A stretch of 64,000 nt of DNA from the NCBI GenBank assembly GCA_013397695.1, contig VYZI01000002.1, positions 4,799,422-4,863,421 on the forward strand. The letters run 5' to 3'. This stretch comes from Centropus unirufus (lineage: Eukaryota > Chordata > Aves > Cuculiformes > Centropidae). The position numbers were made by a program, and so were the translations under genes. The stretch's first letter is position 1. Every line of letters starts with the position of its first letter. Below are positions 26,001-37,099 of the stretch, in pieces. A model generated the notes under the pieces. It did not search any database. It had not been told where the DNA came from and saw only the letters and a list, made by a program, of their open reading frames with translations.

Positions 26001-27960
26001 TTAACAGCTGTGTTTCCATGAGAGTTTTGCAGGAGAAAGGATACTGATGGTATGTTTGGGAGGCCCCTGGTCTGCACAAATGAGAATAAGGAAGACAGAG
26101 CAGGCCTGTTACTTAAAGGGCAAGACTGCAGGGGCTCCGAAGCAGAGAGAGGCTGCAAACAAGATCCAGTGACTGAATGTGAAGCATTGTGATGTGAGAA
26201 GCTGTGAACAGATAGAACTCTGGATCAAAAGGGAAGCTGAGGGATGGCTTGAAGGAAGGCTGCCTGGTGCACGACAGAAATGCAGCGCAGTTCCTCAGCA
26301 AGGCTCTCGCTGAGGGTTTTTCAGTCTTGCTGAGAAAGGCAAAACAAGATGGCTGCAAACTGAAGGTAGATAAAATGAAGCCTGAAAGAACATGCACTTT
26401 CTTAGCAGAGAGAAAAAGAATAATTTATCAAGGAATGTGGTAAATTCAGCATCTCTTGATGTGTTTATGGCAAAAGTAAAGCACATCTTTTAGGAGAGTA
26501 TTTAATCAAGCACTCAGAAGTTATACAACTTGTGCAACGGGTTATGCTGGGCGGTTGTGATTATTTTTTCTTGGCTTTGGAGCCAGTGAATACGTGAAGT
26601 TCCCCATTTATTTTCTTCCACAGAAAGAGAATAAAAACACTCGCATTGTCCCAGCATATTCATTGCTACTGTTCTTCTCTATTAACAAATGCCAATAACC
26701 AAATCTCATTATTTAGTTTCTGACAGTTTCCTGCAGCGGTTAGAGTTTATTCTCTTTCATTACAGATTTTCCTGGAAATACTTTTTTGGGGGCTGGGTAG
26801 GGCTGGCAATTATTAGGTCTTGGAAATTAAAATAATTCTCAGCCATTGGTTTGTCCCCGATTTCCACATGCTCAGGGTCTGAGAGCCAATTTTGAGGTCA
26901 GAGAGGAGTTCCTGCCCCACCTGGGTGCTGTGGCTGAACTCAGAGGCATCGCCCCTGGCCTGCAGTGTGGTTCAGCGTTTGCCTGCATGTCAGTGGCTTC
27001 CCATACCTGGAATCTGCAGGACCAGTGTTGTTCTGACTGGCTTCTCCCACAGTTTATAGCATGAAGGGTGCTGTTATTGCCTGCCCAGCCTTTGGCAGTC
27101 AATGAGCTGCTCTTGCAGGATTGCAGGAGAAAATGACCAACTTATGTGTGACTGGTGGGGAACAGCAGCTTAATCACCCCCTTACTGAGGCGCTTGAGGC
27201 CAAAATAAGGCGCTCCTCTAAAACTACCTAAGATGGAGTGAAACTTAAAGTAGATGAATCTGCTAACTGCTGTAGATTTTAGAAGTAATTTCAAGAAAAT
27301 CCTGTTGGCTTCATTCATATGCTAGAAATTTCCCCAAAGAAACATATTTTATTATGATGTTTGTCTTGGAATTTAAAGAATTGAAGTTTTAATGTACTCA
27401 ATTGCTTTTCCTATTCAAAAAGTCAGAAAGCAACCTTATTAAAATGTTAGAAATTATGACTTTACTATCCAAACAATTTCACTTGGTTAGCAGAAAAATT
27501 TGGATCCAAATTTTGCTGGCAGCCTGTAGACTTTTAATTGGGTTAAGCATAAGCAGGGAATGGGTTTGAGAAGAATAAGAACAAAATCATTTACTCACGT
27601 CTCTGTACATTTTATGCCTTAATATAGTGTAATTTGAAGGTTTTTTAATTTGATTTTTAAGGAAGCTTTCGATAAAACTCTTGTATAAGGTAATATTAAG
27701 GGGGAAAAAGTGTGAAATCAAGTTCAAAATTCCCATACTGCAATACTTCTTTGGAAAACAAGAAGGCAGGCAGTACCAAAACCACAATTTTGAATGCTAC
27801 CTTAATTTAGAGGTCCAATTGTTTCAGATATATTTATGTAAATACTTTCTGCAATTCAATTGATTTCTGTGTTGAATATAGATCTTAATAAATTGTGCCT
27901 GTTACCATAGTCCATTAAATTACTTACATAATGTGGCCAATTTAATGTTCTCCTAGGAAC
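20001..27960. other. Non-coding stretch, no gene recognised
   Basis: No gene, retroelement or RNA gene is recognised. The block at 25650-25760 is more GC-rich than its surroundings, and so is 26850-27060, but CpG is scarce in both, so neither looks like a CpG-island promoter. Confidence 0.5.
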
Positions 27961-27965
27961 ACTGG

Positions 27966-28036
27966 ATGGAATCTTGGCCCTATGGAAGTTAATGGGAGTT
28001 GTGCCATTGGCCTCAGCAGGCCCAGGTTTTTCACAT
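27966..28036. repeat. Ancient palindromic repeat remnant
   Basis: 'cttggccctatggaag' followed by 'aatgggagttgtgccatt' and 'caggcccaggtttttc' is a worn inverted repeat centred near 28000. It is of the same type as 6663-6730: a 'ggccc-atggaagt-aatggg' left half and a mirrored right half. The arms are indel-worn. Confidence 0.6.
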
Positions 28037-28469
28037 CAGTTTTGAATGTGCGTGACAAATGTGCTTGATTTTCAACCTTTATGTTTGGTTTTGCACTTAC
28101 ACTGGAAAAGAACATTTTAAATCCTATCAGGAAGGAAGCCAATGCATGTTCTTAAACCTTCGGTATTATTTCCTTTGGAAGAACTTGACAGAGAATAATA
28201 CATATTTTTAATTTATCTGATGGCAGCATGATGTACTAAATTGAAAAGCATTTCAACCTGAATTCAATTTTATGTTTTCATATGTGTGTGTTTGTGAGTA
28301 CGTGTACTACTGACATTATTTCCTATTGACTTGAGATACAGTTAAATATGGGTGACAGGCACAATAGGACTTTTCTTTGTAAGCCTTTTCCCATTACGAA
28401 ATCAAGGCTACTAAGAAAATCTCTCACTTTTTCAGTTTTCTTTTTGGTGTACAGGAATTCACAGCAGAT

Positions 28470-28564
28470 GGCCCCAGTTCTCCTCTCATTTACACCACTT
28501 TGACTTTATTGAATTAGATCATAGTAAATTCTGATTATCCAGCTACGAGAGCAGGATCAGGACC
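28470..28564. repeat. Ancient palindromic repeat, 'tctcctctcatttacacc' type
   Basis: The left end 28470-28487 and right end 28547-28564 are inverted, matching at 12 of 18 positions. The left half continues into 'tctcatttacacc' and the middle has 'actttattgaatt'. This is the layout of a second sauropsid palindromic repeat with 'cacttacaccagtgtaa' arms. It is a sister copy of 52683-52790. Confidence 0.55.
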
Positions 28565-28569
28565 AGCAT

Positions 28570-31500
28570 TTTGGCAACTGACTCTGACTAGGAAAACAAG
28601 TACTTAGTACAAAGAGGCAATTTGGGCCGCTAATAAAACCTGTGGTATTTTTGCTGCTTGCTTCACTGGAATCAGAATGTCTCCAAAATGTACTGGGGTT
28701 CTTCCACAGTAACCTCTGTTTGCTTTCCGGTAATGAGTGATGGAATGAATATCCCAGAGAAACAGAAAATGAAAAAAAGACATCACTTTCCAGTTATAAG
28801 GCAAACTGATGTGCTCAGTGTTTGCAACCTTTGAAAAAGTGGGTTTCTGTTTGTGTGATTTTTCACTGCTACTGCAACTTCTGTGAAGTTAGGGTAGTGA
28901 AATCCATGCCTAGAGTTCCATAGGCAAAGACCTGATCTGATAAAATGGAACAGCAGATTTAATTTCCATTTTGTGTGAGAGATATTTAGCATCTCTGCTA
29001 AGCTGTAATATGGCACCATGCTGAAATCCATAAATGCATAACTTTCCTAAACTGCAAGTTTATTAGTACTGAATTTGCTAGGTTTCCATAAAATTGCTGT
29101 AGAAGCTTTGTGGCACCAGAACTCTACATAACTGCAATTTGCAGGTTTGTCACTTTTTCAGCTGTATTTTCCATGCTTCTCATCTTTGTGTTATGGAGAC
29201 ATACTGACTTTGTGGAATCATTGCAGAAAGTTATAAATGATGTATGAAATGAGAAATCCCTGCTCAGAGCACAGAACTTAATCTATGCTATTTGCTGTGA
29301 AAGTCAGCTCAGCTTCAAGCGGCAAAGCCCACAAAATCCAGAAGCTACAGACTAGGAAAACCAAAGCCCACTCTAAGTATTTTATTTTTTCACTTTGTGC
29401 CTTGGATAAGCCAGGGTATGGTACTGTGGCCCGCAGAAGGTCATCGGAAGGGCAGGCATTCACAGCTCAGATGTGATGGTTGAGGAACCAGTCTAAGCGA
29501 GCAAGAAACTTCTGTACCTGTGCTTAGATGGAAGAGGAGGGGGATACAAGGGAAGTGACTGAACTGCAGAGGAAATGGCGGGCTTAATTCAGTCCCCCAT
29601 GTGCCCATCCTGCTCAGCTTGGGCAGTTTTGCAGTCGACTGCAGTGGGTGCAGTCTATACTTTAGTCATGCTACCTATTGCCATGTTATATACTCATTTC
29701 TGCAGCTTGCTGTGGCATAGATTTGCCCAGGTGTGGTAGAACCTGATCTGGGAAGAAAGTGCATGGCCACTAATGAAACAGTATTATAAAATCCTCCAAG
29801 ATTTTGCAAATTGAATGCTCGGTGTCTTTGCATGAGTAATGCTCACAGCACTTGTATGGGACCACTAATTGACACAATGTCCTTCACATAGCTTATTTCA
29901 CCTTGTCAGGCCAGCGGTGACACCACAGTGTGCACAGAAACCACAGCAATTGCTGTTATCCTGCAGGATCCACCCCTTTGGAGGAATACGTGCTAGAAGA
30001 GCAAAGAGTAGTCCCGAAAGGATGCAGTGATTTCCCTCTCCTCAGCCATTATAGATTTTTTCAGACTTCTGCATGAGCTACATTTTTGGACTGGGGTCGG
30101 GGGTATTACTGCTTGTTGGGTCTGTCTTTCTATAAAGAAGTTATTTTTTGCAGTTGTTGTCTAAAACTCTGATTTCCATGAAAACTGCTGTGGCGGAAAG
30201 GTACATTAGCTTTGCCTATGAACAGAAACAATCAGTCATTTTGCAGTACAAGTGGCATGCAAATAGCTTTAGTGGTTCCTAAGAAACAAACATCTCTGCC
30301 AAACACCTGTAGTGGAGAATACAATATACAGGTAACAAACCTTGGTTTATCCTGCTATTTATTTCCTTTGTCCTCTCTACCCCACTGCAGACTCCCTGTC
30401 CATTGTGGCCAGTTGCCAAGAAGGCAAGAGGAGAGAGCAACAACCTCCTAGACAGAGGCAGAATTGGTCAAATTCTAATCCCGACTTTTGTAATTAACCT
30501 TTCTGGGAAGCCATCTCTGCTGCTGCACCCAGCACTTTACTGCAGGTAAAGTCTGTGGCTGCAGACTTCTCGTAGCCATGGTGCAGCTCTGAATCTTGCA
30601 GGATGAAGTGTTTAAATGTATGCAGAGGGTCAACTTGGAAGGACCAGGATTTATTTACAGGACAGTTGGCTTGCAGTCCAGCACACAGAGCTACTGCTTA
30701 TATCCAACGTAAAATTGATGACATGGCACTTGGCAAGTGCTACAGGTATTGCTAAAGAGGTGTTTCTTGGCTCATCCATCTCTTGCAAGGTGCAGAGGAA
30801 CTGTGGCAGCTATATAAAGAGTTTGGGGAAAAATAGAGACACATGAGTAATGGAGTAGTAAAACTCAGTTCAGCTCCTTGGCACTCACAAACTCACAGCC
30901 AAGTCCTGCAGCTGAAACTTGGGAAAAATACCTGGAGAAATCAAAGCGAGTTTTATTTAAAGAGCCTTCTGACTGCCTGGTTGTAGCGGGGGTAGGTGTT
31001 CAGCAGCAGAGTTCCCTTTCCTGGGCTGTATGGGCTGTGACTATAGGCGAATGTCTCCACTGTGTTTAATAACTGGTACAAAATTAATCAGAAACTTAAT
31101 TCTAACAGCTAGAAAAATCTGTCGTATTATTAAGAACAATTTCTAAAATGCTGAAAAAAACTATAATCAACTGCTAAATCACGTCTGTGGGATTGAAGGG
31201 GTTTATAAATAATCATTAGAATAAACTGTTTCCTGCCATGAGGCATATCTCATGTTAAGTAATGCCCCTTTTGGCTTTTTCAGTGCATCATCAAGCATGG
31301 ATTAAGGTCAAATAGATTTAGGATGAGTGAACACAACAATCTTGACTAAGTTTCCAAAAACGTGAAGGACATGGTTGTGTGAGACAACAAGTGGGATGCT
31401 TTACAGAGGGGAGGGGAAATGAAGGGGAGCAAAGAGAAAACCCTGCCCCTGTTACAGTATCTGCAATAAAGAAGAATGCAGTCTTCCTAAAGTGCAAGCC

Positions 31501-32915
31501 TTCAAAATGGCTCTCTGGTCTTCCTTAGCATGGGAAGAGGGACGCTTTCCTAAAGCAGCGGGCTCTCCATGCTGAGATCAAATTGTAGGCTCTCCCAAGG
31601 AAGCCTGTTGTTACTTGCAGCCCGTCTCTATTCTTTGGCAGTGTGCTGAGTGTATTCTGCATTCTGTGCTGTTTTTCAACCTCGCTTCTGTATCTATCAG
31701 ACTTTTGTTGACCTCTGATGTGTTTGCCTTATCCGCTAGTTTCTCAACTTATGTATTGATGTAACAGTTTGGTTTTTTTTTTTGGAGAATAGGACCTGTA
31801 TGTTGCTTATAGCTCTGCACACCAATCTTGCATTTTGTAATGGGTACCACATTGAACAGTTGTTAACTGTAGATGCTGCTGTCTGTTTGGCGAGTTACAA
31901 TAATTTGTTCTTCAGTTTCTATTAGCTAGAATGATTAAGGTGTGTAGCTAAAATCTATTCCAAGCTATAGATAAAGACCAATAATGTTACCAGTGTTGTT
32001 TGGACCTTCTTTGTTGTTTTTTTTTTTTTTTTCACTTTAGCATTGCTTTATCATTTCAAGTGCAGGAAGGGAGCTTATTGCAACTAAAGCAGAAAACAAC
32101 TTACGCGGCGTTCTTATAACTAAAGCTGTGCTGCTTTGCCAAATTATGTAAGACTTGGCATGTTGCATTGTTCTATTCCTTTCATAACCTATGGTGACAT
32201 ATGGACTTAAAAACATAGGACTATTTATATAGATTTCTGCAGTGTAATTGACATTGACACTTATATTGATTGAATAAATGAAATAACATGCACAGTTCTG
32301 ACAATCTTTGCAGATTTGTAAGATTATGGTGGTGATGACTCTATGTCAGCAAAAAATTCTATAGGAATTTCTAATGAAGCCACAGTCAGTTCATTAATAT
32401 ACATATGTTTGAAATTGCAGCCTTACCAATTGAGTTCTCTGCACTGAACACTGTAATATATCTTGTCGTGAGCTGCATGCCCTCAGATCATTTCTGTGAA
32501 TTACAAGAAAATTATGGACTGGAGAACATTTTATTATTGTGCTTTTCATCCAGAAATACATCCTTTCACTGATGAAAATTGAAAACACTGAAAATTAAAA
32601 TGTAAATGCATTTATCAAAAGAAGAGGAAAAAATTGAATCCTGAACTTTAACTGCTTTTACATTTTACTTCTTCAAAAAGCAATTTTGATATTTTACATC
32701 TCAAAAGCACAAGTAATCAGGCTCTGTAAAATCCATTTGGATTCTTACTAATAAGTGACTGTCTGTTTGTTGCTTGGGGTCTGAAGATTTGTTTTAGTAA
32801 AACAGCATAAAAAACTTTGTGTTTGTGTATGTGTGTTTTCTAGAGACAAACCAAACAAATACACAGTTATTTAGTATTTCTCTCCTTTCTGTCATATGTT
32901 TTTTTGTGTTTTTTT
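28570..32915. other. Non-coding stretch; possible repeat scrap at about 29577-29655
   Basis: No gene is supported. 'gggcagttttgcagtcgact' with 'gcagtgggtgcag' near 29623-29655 resembles the right half of the palindromic repeat at 6663-6730, at low confidence. A T run lies at about 32013-32031. Confidence 0.45.
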
Positions 32916-32920
32916 TACAG

Positions 32921-33050
32921 GTCAGTGCCACATTAGATACCATGCAAGTTACTCTTTGTAGCAAAGAAAGGAAAGACAGAAAAAGAGTACATACTAGAAG
33001 CTTCTTTACAATGAAATTTAGCAGTTAATAAACAGGATTAAAAGCTTAAT
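32921..33050 (+). other. Weak candidate 3' terminal exon
   Basis: A long T-rich tract ending 'gttttttttacag' puts a good splice acceptor at 32919-32920. The frame stays open from there for 35 codons, contains the basic stretch KERKDRKRVHTR, and stops at 33026-33028. That stop overlaps an AATAAA at 33027-33032. The peptide matches nothing I know. A non-coding RNA exon or chance would look the same. Confidence 0.15.
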
Positions 33051-33092
33051 TTAAGTTTCATTGCTGCTGCATTATTTTTCTTTTGGCTTCAG

Positions 33093-33310
33093 ACAAAAAA
33101 ACTTATCCCTTTTTGGTTGGAATTCTGACTTAACTGATGAGATGTTAGCAGCCTCCGAGAAGATGAAAATCCATGTGCCGAAGAAGACCATGGGCTTAAT
33201 TTCCTACAGAGGAAGGGTGTTGGGTGGAGCACGAAAGCGGGTAGGATATGTGGCGAACTGAGACATCATGTGTCTCTTGTGCTGCTGTGTAATAAATATA
33301 AGGAAAGAAG
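33093..33310 (+). other. Weak candidate 3' terminal exon
   Basis: The tract 'ttatttttcttttggcttcag' gives a strong acceptor at 33091-33092. The following frame is open for 55 codons to TGA at 33259-33261. It begins QKNLSLFGWNSDLTDE and includes KMKIHVPKKTMGLISYRG. AATAAA at 33291-33296 is well placed for cleavage just downstream. A possible donor (cgg|gtagga) lies at 33241. No family is recognised. Confidence 0.2.
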
Positions 33311-33389
33311 TTGGTTGTATTATCTGAATAGAGACTATGCCTGATTTTTGACTGGCTGCCTGTTTGAAAAGGAGCTATTTACCACCCCT

Positions 33390-33861
33390 GTCTGGGTCCA
33401 GTCTACCCCTCATTTCCCCACTCACTGCATGGACCACTTGTCTAAATAGCAACACATCAATTTCTCTAGGAGGAGGCTGTGGGAAACTCAAAAGCCTTGG
33501 AAAAAAACACAGAGACAATGTCCACTGCTTACCCTGCATCACCTGGGCAGATTACTTTGTGATAGAAGGAGATCAGTTTTGTCAAGGACAATTTGACCTT
33601 GATGAATCCATGCTGGGTTTTCCCTATCATGTGCTTCATTTGACTTGTGGTAGCCCCTAGGTGGATTAATTTCATAACTTTCCCAGAGACTGCAGGAAGA
33701 CCAACAGGACTTCTATTTCCTTGTTCCTCATTTAAGGTGTTCTCTCAGATGGGGTGACGTTAGACTTTTAACAATTCTCTGTCCCCTGATCTCCATTTAT
33801 CAAAGATTATGGATAGCAGCTTCACAATGACATCAGCTCGCTCTCTAACACCCTTGGGTGG
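33390..33861 (-). pseudogene. CR1 LINE reverse-transcriptase fragment (dead)
   Basis: On the minus strand, the frame from 33861 reads PKGVRERADVIVKLLSIIF, which matches the start of the CR1 ORF2 reverse-transcriptase region. After a stop and frameshift it continues with LPAVSGKVMK, KTQHGFIK, LTKLISFYHKV and FFSKAFE, the order seen in CR1 RT motifs up to motif A. The fragment is broken. There is a stop codon at 33529-33531, a stop after the first block, and the catalytic motif-A aspartate position (33505-33507) now encodes Phe. Beyond 33467 the similarity fades. It cannot encode a working enzyme. Confidence 0.8.
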
Positions 33862-33987
33862 ATATCACCAGGAACAACTGGTTTTTACCCTGGCCGGAGG
33901 TGAAGAAAGAGGACAGCCAGTTCTGACTGACGCTCCTACCACACTGTAATGGGGACAGAAACCTTGGATGGAGAAGATTACTGCATT

Positions 33988-34240
33988 GATCTTGAATGTT
34001 TCCAGGAATGGGGCATCTACCATCTCTCTGGGCAGCCTGTTCCAGTGTTACACCAACTTCAGCGTAAAAATTTTCTTCCTAATGTCTAGTCTAAACTTCT
34101 CTTCCTCTAGTTTAAAACTATTCTTTGTTCTATTGTTACAGGCCCTGCTAAAAAGTTTTCCCCCATCTTTCTTATAAGCCTCTTTTAACTACTGAAAGAC
34201 CACACTAAGAGTTTTCTCCAAGCTGAATACATATTTTCTG
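33988..34240 (-). mobile_element. CR1 LINE 3'-region fragment, minus strand
   Basis: Read on the plus strand this is the usual reverse complement of the CR1 tail: 'cttgaatgtttccaggaatg', 'gggcatctaccatctctctg', 'ggcagcctgttccagtg', 'ttcttcctaatgtctagtct' and 'ctccaagctgaa'. The terminal ~130 bases with the octamers are missing, so the copy is cut at both ends. It lies upstream, in minus-strand sense, of the RT fragment at 33390-33861. That is the wrong order for one intact element. Confidence 0.9.
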
Positions 34241-34259
34241 CATTTTTCTCCTCAATGTC

Positions 34260-36500
34260 CTTAATTGCGGGCCCCTTACTTTCAGATCCTGTATCTTTTA
34301 TGTGCTTAGTTTGGAAGAATTTAAACTTAGCATCCAAAATAGAATAGATATTTTTGAAAATTCGTCTTGACTGTATCTGTCTGGTTTAGTGTCCCCTGTT
34401 GTATTTGGAAGACAATTTTTGTCTTTCCTTATTCCAGTTAAATAACATACAAATTCTAAGGTGATAAGCAAGTGTAAGAAACTGACATGGTATTATAATA
34501 GCAAAATGGCTATCACAGAGAAATTGCCACCAAGCAAAAGTTATTGCCTTTTAGGTTCTCAGATACTGAAATAGTTGATACATTTTTGTTCATATTTCAA
34601 TGAAAATAGGTTGTCAAGTAAAGAAATTAAGAAATCAATATCTATTTATGCAAAAAATATTCATAATTTTTTTTAAGAATGAAAGAGAATCGGGTTTCAT
34701 TATCTTTCTTTAAAATAAGTTACTCTGAATTGTTCTGACTAGTTCTTTTTTTTTGGTTAAAGAAGCCCTTACTGTTCTATTTATATATCTAGTATTTCTT
34801 TTTACATTGAAAGGAAAATTACTTCAGTGCTTCAGATAGTGGAACATCTTAGGCTATCAAAAAAGAGAACAAGTGTCATGATCAGAGATGTTTTGTGTAA
34901 GAGATTATATCTATAAAATCATTGATATTAATTTCTCATTCCAGTTTCATCTTTTTTATTTCCGTTTCCTTATCTTTCTTGAACTTACGATTAATGTTTC
35001 TTTAGGCAACAAAGCAATACATTTTGGATCAAAACTTTTGCAAAATCATAGTATTTTTTGAGAAATAAAATAAGCCAATAAAATATCAGTATTCATAGCA
35101 AGCTTCTTCTCTATGCAAGAGGTGTTGTCGGCTGAAGTTATGCTTAGACTGAAATAACAACTGCCTAAAGAGGAAAATAAAGTGAAACAAGCAATAGGTG
35201 CTTGTGGAAAATTCCAGTCACTACCTGGATCTGGATACAAATGATAAGGAGGACAAAAGAACTAATGCCATGGATTTAATGGATCAAGTTTCTGTTCTTC
35301 AGTTCATCTCTTCATTAATGGCCCATGAAAAGTGAAGACCAAGAGATTTGGACCAAAGAGCTGCCAGAGGCTAAACCAAGCATTACCTCTTGAAAGATTG
35401 CATCATTGATGCTTTAAATTAAAACTTTATTGCCATTGTAAAATGCCTGTGAGTTACCCAGGGAAAATAAAATATATGGTTTTCAGAGAGTGGTCATTAT
35501 TTTTTCAGCTAGAGAAGTGCCCTTTCCCTTAGGAACAGTGTAAAATGGAGCCCTCCAATAGTTTTACACAACTGAGGTTCCTGGCAAAAAATTATTCGAC
35601 CTTTTCCATCCACATCTCGCTCTTTGTTCCTTTAGAAACAGATGAATCAAGCTCTGGGGCACACCTGCAGGCCCTACTCTAACAGTAAAATTGAAAGAAC
35701 CATACTTTTTAGGGAAGCAAGATAGTAATTTTCCAAATAGGCAAAGGACGGAGGACAAAGATGGTACATTCGCTGCCTGCATATAGCACAGGTATGCTGT
35801 GGGAGAAAAACCATCCGTCTTGGGCTGCTCCCCACATACTTATTTTATGCCTGAAAGAAAAAAAAAATTGAGAACCAAATATCAGCATGACTCACAAAGT
35901 TTTAGTTGTCAGTTTTTGAGCTTCAGTTCACTAATGGGACTGTTATTGGCTCAGTGACACTAGGTGGGAGGACCCAGGCAGGTACCTTTATGTGTGAAAC
36001 AGAAGGTAATATTTTAATGAAGAGTCGGAGGCTTGGAGCTCCATATTGTGACTCAGTAGTATTGAGGACCAGCTTCAAAGTAATGGTGTGCAAGGGACAT
36101 ACCTTAATACCTTAAGCTGGGCACAGTGGCACAGCTTAGCTCCAGAGAACTACTTTATACTGGACACAATTGCCATCAGAGGCACTAAACCACATGACCT
36201 CCTGTTTCTGAGTAATAGAGACACTTTCAGCTGAGAAATTTGGACACCAGTAATATCCAGACAGCTTGAGAAACAGCCATTTCTCTGTTGATGGCAGGGG
36301 ATGCAGCTTTTGTAACTCTTCTGCTCAGGAATTAATGAGTCTGTTTTCCCGGACAGTATAGTATAAGGATTCCCCTCAAAAAATATGTAAGTGTCTAAAA
36401 TAGGCAAAATGAAATTGCAGATAGTAAAATCTGTAATTTTGAAGTAATTCTGTCAGTTCTTACTTATGTATGGAGGAGCCTAAACTCCACAGCTGCCTGA
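34260..36500. other. Non-coding stretch, no gene recognised
   Basis: This is AT-rich sequence with short unsupported open frames. No repeat is identified. Confidence 0.5.
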
Positions 36501-36527
36501 TACGGTATTTTTTATTTTATTTTACAG

Positions 36528-36661
36528 TGAAAGCTGGGGCACTTCTGAAGAGTCTAAGAGATTCCATCTCAGCTTCCTACCCCACTGGAGGTGGTTCAAC
36601 CCCAAATTTCTTATCTCTCCCCCTTATGAGGGGCCCAATCACTACAATGCTTGTATATAGA
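36528..36661 (+). CDS. Candidate internal exon, unrecognised protein
   Basis: A T-rich tract with 'ttttattttattttacag' places an acceptor at 36526-36527. Two frames are open across the exon. Frame A gives KAGALLKSLRDSIS and, with a moderate donor aga|gtgagg at 36662, ends in phase 0, which matches the phase of the next candidate exon at 36828 across a 166-base intron. Frame B gives SWGTSEESKRFHLSFLPHW with many aromatics, but meets TAG at 36658-36660. Which frame, if either, is real cannot be settled here. No family is recognised. Confidence 0.25.
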
Positions 36662-36827
36662 GTGAGGTGTAAGGCGGAAGAAAGCTTCTGTTGTATCTCT
36701 GGCTGCACAGAAGAAGCTTCAAGATTCACTAGATCAAAGAGGGAACAAGAAGAAATATAACTATCATCTAGCAGTCTGTACAGTCACCTGGCAGGAGGAA
36801 ATCTGCATACCATCCTTGCTCTTACAG

Positions 36828-37094
36828 GTTTATATGGAAAAGGTGTTGAATAACATTAAAAAAAACCTATATGACCCAATGTTCTTTGTTTCCATTTTTG
36901 GTTTAATTGTCCTATATGTAAGTGCTCTGTGTAGGAGGAACCCTTATCAGAAGTCTGAAGATTTTCTTTCTGAATGGAGAGATGAAAACATACCCAGTAA
37001 ACTGCTGCATCTATCTCGTGAGCTAAGCTCCAAGCTGATCCCACAAAACAAAGAGCTGCTTATAAAATACCTCTTAATTGCAGAGAAAGCATGA
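36828..37094 (+). CDS. Candidate terminal coding exon of a small single-pass membrane protein
   Basis: A clean acceptor (pyrimidine tract, then 'ccttgctcttacag') ends at 36827. The frame from 36828 is open for 88 codons to TGA at 37092-37094. Residues 1-17 (VYMEKVLNNIKKNLYDP) are polar and basic. Residues 18-35 (MFFVSIFGLIVLYVSALC) form a good transmembrane segment, followed at once by RRNPYQK, a charge pattern that would place the C-terminus in the cytosol. The remaining ~45 residues are hydrophilic and helix-prone (SEDFLSEWRDE, LLHLSRELSSKLI). The methionine at residue 3 could also be a start. A possible donor (tat|gtaagt) at 36918 would cut the exon to 90 nt, exactly 30 codons. I do not recognise the protein, and no poly(A) signal lies close downstream. 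Confidence 0.35.
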   Translation, partial: VYMEKVLNNIKKNLYDPMFFVSIFGLIVLYVSALCRRNPYQKSEDFLSEWRDENIPSKLLHLSRELSSKLIPQNKELLIKYLLIAEKA

Positions 37095-37099
37095 AAGCA

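Noticed and set aside
26788..26805. G-quadruplex at 'gggggctgggtagggctgg'
   Set aside because: Only three G3 tracts plus a GG; a weak candidate, far short of the hexamer array.
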